A stretch of DNA of 24,075 nt from Guillardia theta CCMP2712. Lineage: Eukaryota; Cryptophyceae; Pyrenomonadales; Geminigeraceae. Position numbers and translations under genes: made by a program. The stretch spans positions 947,239-971,313 of the forward strand of contig NW_005434673.1 in NCBI RefSeq assembly GCF_000315625.1. The letters are read 5' to 3'. The notes beneath the pieces were generated by a model, which was not told where the DNA came from, searched no databases, and was given only the letters and a program-made list of their open reading frames with translations. This document shows, in pieces, positions 1-13,801 of the stretch. Every line of letters begins with the position of its first letter. Positions within the stretch are counted from its first letter, which is position 1.

Positions 1-35
1 GAGGAGGAGGAGGTGGTGGTGGTGGAGGAGGAAGA
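1..35. repeat. GGA/GGT trinucleotide tract
   Basis: A purine-rich (GGA)/(GGT) tract at the left edge. It lies just beyond the last resolved Rab3GAP exon, so it is most likely in the next intron of that gene. Confidence 0.8.
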
Positions 36-75
36 ACTGCGGGTAAAAATATTTCCCGCAATGTAACCAGCCAAC

Positions 76-5177
<5,102 letters not shown>

Positions 5178-5513
5178 GTCACTCGAGTCCGGGTCAACGT
5201 CTGTGCTCTTCGTCAGGTCCGAGCACGACAATCTGACACAGGCTCACCCTTGGCTTCAAGAGACTGCATTTCACACAATCTCGAAAAGTGGGTTGAGTGA
5301 TGGTATTCTGATCTCCCTACAGAGAATCACGACTATTGTATAGCAGTATGCCTTGTAGATAGGGTTGGTTTTATCATTTTCCTCCTTCCCTCTCCGCCTC
5401 CTCCTTCACCTCCTGCTTGTTCACGCCCTCCTCCCTGCTAACTACAGCCATTGTTCTCCCCGACGTGCTGGGGCACTCTCACCTTTATTAGATTTTTTTC
5501 GATGTTGTCTTTA

Positions 5514-5546
5514 AATTTCAAATGTAAATATGAAATATTTGAAATT
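5514..5546. repeat. 10-bp perfect inverted repeat
   Basis: AATTTCAAAT at 5514-5523 and its exact complement ATTTGAAATT at 5537-5546, separated by 13 nt. It lies about 340 bp upstream of the Rab3GAP start codon in AT-rich DNA and could be a palindromic factor site or a chance AT-rich hairpin. Confidence 0.6.
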
Positions 5547-5644
5547 GTTTTTCAATGTTTTCTACGAAGAAGGTTTACTCATTCTGACAACAGTTACAGG
5601 ACGTTGATGATCTTCTGTAACGTTACTTTTTCAGTTATGACCTA

Positions 5645-5665
5645 GTCAAAAATCCGTTTTTTGAC
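5645..5665. repeat. short hairpin GTCAAAAA/TTTTTGAC
   Basis: An 8-bp stem with a 5-nt loop in the same AT-rich patch. There is no neighbouring gene end to make it a terminator, so the role is unknown. Confidence 0.5.
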
Positions 5666-5849
5666 CGTTGCGCTTGAAAGGCGACAGGACTGTCATCAAA
5701 TTTGAAGCAAAACTGGTTCAATTCATAAATATGGTGAATCTAATATTCAAATATTGAAAGAGAGTTTCTAAAATTTCTTTTCCATGCTGAAATTTTGAGG
5801 CTCTTGCTTGACACATGGCCGGCATTTGGACGATGGGAAGTCACTTGCA

Positions 5850-5975
5850 AAAGGGGGGTACCCATGAGTACCAGAAGGTGTCTGGCCAGTGATAAGTAGG
5901 GGTAGTCTTGGGTCCAAAATGGGGTACTGCTGGTGTTCTGGGGTGGTGAAGGACCCACGGTGGTCAGAAAGGTAC
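5850..5975. repeat. GGGGTA-rich island A
   Basis: Three GGGGTA hexamers (5855, 5899, 5921) plus GGGTCC, GGGGTGG and AGGTACTGG variants spaced by 15-30 nt. The motif repeats but the spacers do not align, so this is not a tandem array. Related islands lie at 15898-16117, 19130-19670 and 20155-20280. Confidence 0.55.
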
Positions 5976-6526
5976 TGGCAGGAGACGACCCGCCATGTTT
6001 GATTGTGCATGCTTCAGGTGAGGCAACGACGACGCCATGATGGCGCGCCAGAGAGAAGAATGCTGAGGGAGCAGCGGGAGGAGAGGAGATGTGCATGAAG
6101 AAACTTGAGGAGGAGAGCACTGGGTGGAGGAGGGGGGTGGTGGAGGAGGCTGAGGGGGGTTACTTGGGACACCATGGAGACTTTCCATAGATGCAGTGGA
6201 GGAGCGAGCAATCGCTGGAGGGAACTCGAGTCCGAGCAGACCAGTATGAAAGAGGCGATCCAGATGTTCAGTTTTGAGTTACCACAGGATCAGGAGGATA
6301 AGGATTAGAGATTGAGAAAGTTTATGTAGTGAATTCAGAGGAATCGAGCATGAAGGATGAGAAGGACCTTTCTTATGTCAACAGGATAAGAAGGAATTAT
6401 ATTTTTCTTGTGATTTCTCACTTGATTGTGTCCTGCATAGGAATGACTCTAGCAACAAAGTCAGAAACAGTTCTCAGAACTCTTCAATGCAGCAGCCAGA
6501 GGTGACTGCGTCCTTTTGAAGAGCAG

Positions 6527-7201
6527 CTGCGATCGCTGAACACCCTGCGCATGCAGGAGTGCGGATGCGGCATAGTATTTGGTACTGACCCCTCCGGCTC
6601 CCTGGTGTGCCGATCCTTCGTTCCTGGAGGTCCAGCGGAAGCGTCCGGTCTCGTTCAAGTCGGAGACATCTTGGCTTCGGTCGATGGCTGTGATGTTCTA
6701 CGGAAACCTGTTGCCCAGGTTGCTCCGCTCCTGCTGGGAAAGACGGGCAGGTGAGCTGAGACGCATGCTCAGCATCCCCTGGAGCTGAGATCTTGTCGCA
6801 GCCGAGTGCGACTGGGCTTGCAGCGAAGTGGAACGTAATTTTTCCTGTCTTTTTGCAACTGATGTGCGTTTGTTGATTCCGTGGTGCCTGTCAGTTACCT
6901 CGTGGTGGAGCTGGAGAGAAGGCCTTCCACGCCTGCTGGAGCCCTCACTGCGTTCATGAGCGCGATGGGTACGAGCACCAGCTCCACTGGCCCGTCGACT
7001 GAGCAATCGCAGGTGAAAACGGCAACAAAACTCGATGAAGATTTTCGCTGGGCACTTTTCTTCGATCACCATCCTTGTCTCCCCATTGTGTTTGGAAACG
7101 ATGTAATTTCAAGGTTTTTGCAAATAAAACAAAAGAATACACAAGTCGGACAGGCTGCCCGGGCTGAATACTACAGAGTACAGGGATTACTGAAGGGCTG
7201 A
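6527..7201 (+). CDS. PDZ-domain protein (partial; 5' exons not resolved)
   Basis: PDZ domains bind C-terminal peptides and organise protein complexes. Exon 6527-6750 reads LRSLNTLRMQECGCGI, then a carboxylate-binding-loop-like GCGIVFG, the helix/strand segment GGPAEASGLVQVGDILASVD and LLLGKTG, ending with a GTGAGC donor. The intron 6751-6894 (144 nt) restores frame (phase 2) at 6895 with SYLVVELERR, the last PDZ strand. After the domain comes a Ser/Thr-rich tail. It either ends at the TGA 7199-7201 or splices again at the GTGAAA donor at 7013. An AATAAA at 7123-7128 could be its polyadenylation signal. The 3' end overlaps the converging sulfotransferase CDS by about 30 bp. The 5' acceptor at 6526 is my choice because an in-frame stop lies upstream; the true start is unknown. 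Confidence 0.65.
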
Positions 7202-8802
7202 AATTGTGGTTCACCGATTGGGCGGTCGACCTTCCATAGCAGATGATACAACTGACGGTTGTAGGTTTCATAGAATTCCTGCCGAGAGTTAGATAAGACG
7301 CATGATACATTTTTTCATTGCCTTCAGCATAGAACAAGTTTGAGCGTCAAGGTCTTGTAGTGAGATCTACGTGAGACCGATCCAAGTCAGACTACCACTT
7401 AATTAGCATCATGACTGCCTCCTTGCCTTGGATAGATGATGCTGAGCATTGAGATGTGGCAAATTAAGCTTTCTCCACTCTACCAGCTCAATGTTACGCA
7501 TAAGTAGCGTTCTCCCCGACTATCAACCTGTATTGTCGGCTCCTAGAAATTTGCCCAATCCTGCAAGCGTAGCTTTGGAGTCACTCATGAGACTATCGAA
7601 GTTTACGACGAAAGTCTGCAATTCTGCTCAATAACTTTGGAGATACCGTCATGACTTGACCTGATTTCTGTCAAAACTCTTCAACCACGCTTGCAGCTGC
7701 TGCACGTAAATTCCACCTTGGAGGTTGTACGACGATGCATGGAGTCTGGAGAATAGGAATCGATCCATGCAAGACGACACAGCAGCATTACCTCAAATCT
7801 TCTCTCACCACTTCGCGGTAGCATTCAAGAGCTTTATCCTTTCTTGCTTCACAATCAAGCTTTCAGTGCGGGCAAGAAACAGTTGAAGCTAAACCTCCCC
7901 GTCGAAGAATGGCACAGTGCTGAAATTTCTGCACACCCAGGGAACAAGGACACAAGTCACTTCAGTTTCACGATGATCATTTCAGACCTTGTACTCCGAA
8001 AACCCATTCGCCTGCCCAAGGTGATTGAACCAGGCGAGATGCCGAGAGACAGGTTCTCGCAGACGACGATGAATCTAGACATCATCTTAGCATTCCACAG
8101 CAACATTTAGTCAGAACGATACCGACACTTCCCATGCAATGATCGGGGGATCTGCAAATTCAGTCAGTGCGATGGTTGGATAGTTGGAGTCATCCCGACG
8201 TCTCCATCGGATGCGCATACTTACCGTCTGTTTCATTCGTTCTGCTCCTCCAGCAGATCGAAGATAGGTAGGCGTTGCATCGACATACTCATGAAAATCG
8301 TCTGTTGTACAGTTGAATTCCCACGAGGAGGGACAACTCATATGCTGCTGTACCTCTGTACCTCATACATTTTGGATCTCGACCAAAGAAGGAGAGATAG
8401 AAGCTCGCGCCCTTCTCAAAGTTCTGTCTGATATTGAAGAAGCTGACCTCCTACCAACATAAAAGAACAAAATCTCAGCCAAACAACTCATAGTCGGAGG
8501 AACGAAGCAGGGCCTACCTTGTTGCCGACGGCATGTTTGGGGGCACAGAACTTCGGATGATGGAAGAGCATGGCTGCAAGAGACGTAGTTCCTGCCTTCG
8601 GACTCCCGATGATGAACACCGTCGGCCATACCATTCGCTGAAGCCGCACAGACCTCTTCGTCTTCGCGCGATTCACTTGTTCATGCTCTCGCATGGACTC
8701 AAACAACATGAAGTTGAGGGCAATCAGGCTGAGGATCATGAAGAGCATGCATAGTGGCCATCGATGTGCTCTCTGCTGTCTCTTCGCTTCTCGTCTTCTC
8801 AT
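7171..8802 (-). CDS. Golgi-type membrane sulfotransferase, one apparent frameshift
   Basis: It would transfer sulfate from PAPS to a carbohydrate or tyrosine acceptor in the Golgi lumen; the acceptor is unknown. Exons: 8802-8518, 8450-8369, 8301-8225, 8151-8123, 8074-7988, 7928-7895, 7846-7792, 7745-7661, 7615-7528, 7479-7427, 7278-7171 (stop TAG). The first exon has a short basic N-terminus, a signal anchor at residues 16-34 and the 5'-phosphosulfate loop FIIGSPKAGTTSL (63-75). Next come NFEKGASFY, VDATPTYL, the 3'-phosphate motif LREPVSR, GGIYVQQLQAWL, TFVVNFDSLM and a C-terminal FYETYNRQLYHLL. Total length is about 327 aa, typical for the family. All phases agree except in exon 8074-7988: FIVV is read in one frame and LREPVSR in another, so one base is missing near 8062. 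Intron 7426-7279 begins with GC. The usual Ser after the 3'-motif (RxxSxY) is Ala (RHLAWF). Confidence 0.88.
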
Positions 8803-9040
8803 CTCCTCTCCTCATCGCCATCCCTCCCCTTCCTCCCAGTTGCTCGCATGGCCCAGTCGCATGGCAAGGGTTTTGCCCGGCCAACTATCGGGCACTTTCG
8901 CTGCAAGATTTCATTTAAAACTTCAAATTATGTTTTCGAATTTCGAATTATGGCTCCAACCGCTGTTCAATTTTACAACAGTTTTCATGTAACTGTTTCA
9001 AAAGCTGTGAGATCCATTTTCAAAGTGACCAGCTACCGCC
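8803..9040. promoter_or_regulatory. 238-bp divergent promoter region
   Basis: This separates the sulfotransferase start (minus) from the coiled-coil gene start (plus), so both promoters must be here or overlap the genes. The centre is AT-rich and holds a double TTCGAA palindrome (TTCGAATTTCGAA, 8935-8947) flanked by two AATTATG copies. No clear TATA box is visible at a convincing distance. Confidence 0.5.
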
Positions 9041-10221
9041 ATGGCGTACCAGTCGTTCCCCGCGGCGGATCTGACATGGCACAGGAAAGGAGGAGACCAA
9101 CTGGCATGCAGAGGAGAACCGTAAGCAGCTTCTCCATCCTCCTGCACACATAGGACAAGACTCTGACTCTCCTTCCTCTCCCTCAGCCAGTCCTCCCCTC
9201 CCTTCACCTCCTCCCTCTTCCTCCTGCTCGGGAGGCTGTAGCTGATCAAGAACTGCAGGCTGAGACCGTATGAGATGCCTCGAGGCCCTCAGCTCGCATG
9301 GGGGAGTCGTAATGGCGTCTCTAGCTCTGTGAAGGGCGTCTACTTCGGGAGGCCCGGCCTTCCTCGCGTCACATTTGCTAGTCTGTCGTCAAGCCCAAGG
9401 TAAGCGCTGGTGGTTGAAGAGGAAGGGTAGGAGGCTGTTGTGGGAGAGGAGGAGGAGGGAAAGGAGGAGGGGGGGTGGGAAGAGATCGGACTCTGATCCA
9501 TCGGTCGCTGATTCCAGCGATGCAGTCTGGGCCCGCCGTCCGGCCTGGGGAAAGCAGCGCCGAAGCAGCAGTCAGAGCAGTGGAAGAAGCGGATGAAGAA
9601 CTACATGATCGAACAACCCGTCTCCTTCGTCCTCGAGGGTGTCATGGGACACAACATGCAGGATGCCGACTCGATCCGGCAGCTCAGGAGACAACTAGGG
9701 CATGCAGAGCAGTTCTATCAGGTGGAGGATCATGAGCTGAAGGCCGAGATGTCGCGGCTGAAGCTCGTCCTTGATCGCAACGAGATGGAGCTGGAGGAGG
9801 AGGAGAGCAGACGGAGGAAGCTGGAGGAGCGGATTGGGCAGAGGAGGAGAGAGCTGGCGGTGACGAGAGGTGCGGGTGGTGCAGCTGCGTGCTGAAGTGT
9901 GTGCAGGCTGTTCAGCAGATGCAGGAGGAGAACGTCAGAGAGCTGGAGGAGCTTTACGAGCTCAAGAGGATCGTCGACAGCAAGTCGACCAAGAGAGACA
10001 TCTTCGAGTTCTACATGAATCCGCGTCGGAAAGGTGGAGGAAGAGGAGGAAGTGGTGTAGCAGGAGAGGGAGAGGGAGAGGGCGAGAGAGGAGAGAGAGA
10101 GAGAGCAGGAGGAGAGGGAGCAGAAGGGGGAGAGGGGGAGGGGAGGGGAGAGAAAGGTAGGGAGAGGGAGAAAGTAGAGGGGGAGGGAGAAAGTGGAGGG
10201 GGAGGGAATGTAGAGGTTTGA
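9041..10221 (+). CDS. unrecognised coiled-coil protein
   Basis: I do not recognise this gene. Four exons join in phase: 9041-9120, 9259-9399, 9526-9859, 9907-10221; about 289 aa. The start ATG (MAYQSFPAADLTWHR) lies in GCCATGG context. The N-terminal third is Gly/Pro/Ser-rich (RPYEMPRGPQLAWGS, GVYFGRPGLPR). From IEQPVSFVLEG onward the protein is highly charged with heptad spacing (ADSIRQLRRQLGHAEQFYQ, ELKAEMSRLKLVLDRNEMEL, NVRELEELYELKRIV), indicating a coiled coil of about 130 residues. It then reads KRDIFEFYMNP. The final stretch, 10035-10218, encodes only Gly/Glu/Arg repeats and might instead be an intron beginning with the GTGGAG after CGGAAAG. The third intron (9860-9906) is 47 nt. The gene is divergent from the sulfotransferase and converges on the LRR-BTB gene, with 107 bp between stops. 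Confidence 0.68.
10050..10205. repeat. (GGGAGA)-type degenerate purine tract
   Basis: An all-purine tract with G/A dipeptide-like composition at the 3' end of the coiled-coil gene. It is either translated as a Gly/Glu/Arg tail or intronic. Confidence 0.75.
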
Positions 10222-10328
10222 TTCATGTTTAACATACTTGCATGTGTACAATAATTACATAGATGGTACGAACCCAAACAACTCACACTACAGTACCAAC
10301 ATTCTCCCCTTCCGATTCCTCGGCACCT

Positions 10329-10785
10329 TCACCTGGTCATGACGTCCTCTGCTGCTACAAGGTAACCTCGCTCTGTCAAGCACCGCGGGTCAGGATGAGA
10401 GAGGAGCGGGGAGAAGGCGACTACGTGCGGCAAACTCAGCGAGGAGGCGTTTGACGTGCGGGGCTGTCTTCTTGTACTCAGTTGTCTCCGTGATCCTGCA
10501 GGACGTTGAGGAGGGAGGGAGGGGGACGAGGACAAGACGGAGAGAGAACAAGGAGATGGAGACAGCAATAGTCTGAGGAAGAGGAAGGAGCGGAGAGAGA
10601 TGGAACAGGAGGAGTAGGAGGGAGGAGGAGGAGGAGGAGGAGGAGGAGGAGGAGGAGGAGGAGGAAGAGTTTACNNNNNNNNNNNNNNNNNNNNNNNNNN
10701 NNNNNNNNNNNNNNNNNNNNNNNNNNNNNNNNNNNNNNNNNNNNNNNNNNNNNNNNNNNNNNNNNNNNNNNNNNTTTAGTGAGAG

Positions 10786-10878
<93 letters not shown>

Positions 10879-12041
10879 AGGCGGTCAACATACTTGTAAG
10901 ACAGAGATGGCATTCTCGGGCCGAAGTCTCGTAGCCAACTCCTCGGCGATCAATTCAGAAATCTGTGAAGCGGACAGGAAGAAATGTCAGAGTCGTAAGA
11001 AGCACGTCGTTGTCAAGGCCAATTAGCAAAGTTATCATCATCATCTTCTTCAACATGTCGTGATCATCGCTGGCACCTGGGGATGAAATCCAAGACAACG
11101 AGAGATGGCGTAGAAAGCTTGCAGAGTTTGAGTTTGGCCTTCCACCACATTACTACCTTCGCCTCTCACCTCCTCTTCTCCTATCCTCCTCCTCCAAACT
11201 CACAAGTTGAGATTAGCTTCGATTCTCCCAACCCCAAAGCGAACTGCAGTACAAGTGTATGTCAGCAACTATGAGGCATCTGACACGTTTGACAGATATG
11301 AGGAACATCTGATATGTTTGCTTCTTCACCTTCAACAACTTCGACACCTTCTCCTTGCTGATCCACGATCCAACCTCCTCTGGCAATGTGACAACGAGCT
11401 CTGCCCTCTCCTCCTCCTCCTCCTCCTCCTCCCGGCTCGCCACACAGATCCGTACGAGCTCTGAGACCCGGGCGAGCAGGAACGAAGGAGAGCACAGCGT
11501 TCCATCGGAGCAGGAAAGGAGCACAGAGGAGAATGGCGATGTCATCGGAGGCAGATCCAGCATCGTCACCAAGTCCTGCTGGAAGGAGGAGGACATCGAG
11601 GTGGTCTTGTCCTCGAGCACCTGCTGCTCCACCTCCTCGGGCAGGTCGAAGGATCGGAGGAGGACGCGGGAGAAGGGGAGGAGGGACTTGCTGTAGATCC
11701 TCCTGCAGGAGGACAGCAGGGCAGGCAAGCGGAGCAGCTCTGCTAGCTGGCCAAGAGCATGGGCGACCATGACGCCGATGGGGAAGGAGAGAGGAGGGAA
11801 GGAGGAGGAGGAGAGGAGGGAGGGAAGGGAGGAAGCGAGGGCGGGAGGGATGACGATGGAATCTGTGTAGAGGTACCACAGCAAGAGGAAGACGACTTCG
11901 CCACGAGCTGGCAGGACGACAGTCGGCTGCTGCTCCGCTCTTTCCCTCCTCTTCGCGTCTTTCTCCTTCTCCAAGGTGAACATCTCGAACAAAGCCTTGC
12001 ACCTTGCAAAGAGCACGCTAGAGTGAACGCCGATCTGAAAC

Positions 12042-12096
<55 letters not shown>

Positions 12097-13764
12097 GAAT
12101 GTAGCAATCACATTCTTGCTGAAGGAGAAGCTGCGGAAGGAGCATGTAAGAGAGGGCATGCACAGCTTGCCCAGGAACTTTTTCAACCTCATCGACAACT
12201 TTCTCGTCACCTTCTCCTCCATCTCCCACCCTCGCCAGTTCCTCAACTTTGCACAGTGACGATGAGTAACTTGACAGGTTGTCCTTGACCTTGTGCAGAT
12301 CTTGACGCAGCTTCCAGCGACGATCGAAGTTCCGCTGGAGTGGAGGAGGCAGACTGTTGTTCTCGAGATGAAACTGCTGCATCGCCTGCATGCCGAAGAG
12401 GCCGGAGGGAACAGAGAGGATGTTGTTGTCCGAGGCATCAAGCAGCTGCAACGAGGTCAATCTTGACACGTCAGGCGGGATCCACGAGATGTAGTTGTGA
12501 GAGACGTCAAGTGACAACAGCTGCTTGAGTTCGAATAGGCCGGAGCAGAGGCAGGAGAGCAAGTTGTGGGATGATTTCAGAACCCCCAGCATCCTCATCC
12601 TCCGGAGCGAGTCGGGGAGGAGGCGGAGGGAGTTGTGGGAGATGTCAAGAGTCTGGACGAGCTCGAAGGAGGCCAGGAGCCTGTTTGGGAGGCGGGAGAG
12701 GTGGCAATGAGAAAGATTCACCTCCTCGAGACTGAAGATCTTCACAGAGCTCTTGATCAGTCCGATAATCTGCTGTCTCCTCTCCTCCTCCCCCCGCGCC
12801 TCCCTCACCCTCTTCGTCCAGATCGCCCTCTCCTCCTCCTCCGCCGCCACCCCTGACCGTAGCACTCTCTCGCTGGCTCTCTCCTGCCCTTTCCTCTGCT
12901 CTAATCTCTTCATCCTCATCTCCAGCTCCTCCAACCTCGACATCATCTGATTTCCGCCCTCCTCCGCGTGCGCTGACCATGCTCGCTGGGCTATCCTTTC
13001 CTCCTCCTCCCCTACCTGCTGCACCCTCGCATCTCCTCTGCCTCCTCCCACTCTCTTGGTCTCGCTGGGGGGCAAGCTCGGAACCACAACCATCCTTCCT
13101 CCCTCTCCTCCTCCTCCTCCTCCTCCTCCTCCTCCTCCTCCTCCCTTCAACGGAGTTTCAGCCACCAAGTCGATTGCGCTGACGTCCAGCTCCTCCGGGA
13201 ATGCCACTTGCTCCTGGTCACTCGCCTTCTCCCGCGTCCTCCTGGGAGGAGGGGAAGAAGCGTTTTCACTCGCCGTCCTCTTGCTGTGCTCAAAGAGAGC
13301 CCTCCCTCCCCGCTGCGGCTGCTCTCCTACAACCTCCGGGACGGCGAACAAGTCGGTGTGTATCTTGTCCTTGACCGCCATGCTCTTCGCTGCGAGGGAG
13401 GAGGAGGAGGAAGCTGTTCCGTCTGTCCTTGGGGTCGAGGCCATCTTGGCGGGAGGAGCGGGAAGAGGAGCAGGTTGATGCCGGAGGGCGGCGTCCAGGT
13501 GAATGACGCCAGAGGCTGTGGAGCGAGGGGTGTTGAGCTTGGAGGAGGAGGCAGAGTTTGTCTCTGACATGCTGTCGACGGATAGGGAGGCGCGATACAC
13601 GTCCGAACCTCCTCCTCCTCCTGCGCTGTCCTGAGACGCGTACCCGACTTCACCTGCTCCCTCGTCCTCGTTCTCAGCTGAGGAGGAGACGGGAAAGCGG
13701 CTGGAGAATCTGGAGAGGGCAGCTCGGATAGCGTCACTGTCTATGTCGCCTCGCTCCTTGATCC

Positions 13765-13801
<37 letters not shown>

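Larger units (their letters stand above)
5178..6526. other. intergenic region: AT-rich hairpin patch and GGGGTA island
   Basis: No convincing gene. From about 5480 to 5780 the base composition is clearly AT-rich, with two small inverted repeats (5514-5546 and 5645-5665). From 5850 to 5975 there is a cluster of GGGGTA-type motifs. From about 6040 to 6310 several short plus-strand frames (one reading SNRWRELESEQTSMKEAI) could be upstream exons of the PDZ gene, but I could not join them by phase. Confidence 0.6.

Noticed and set aside
5740-6211. Several Pro/Ser-rich minus-strand frames.
   Set aside because: Composition follows a GGA-rich plus strand; there is no domain, no supported splice structure, and part lies in the GGGGTA island.
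7844-8110. A plus-strand 88-codon frame.
   Set aside because: It is antisense to three sulfotransferase exons that carry recognisable motifs.
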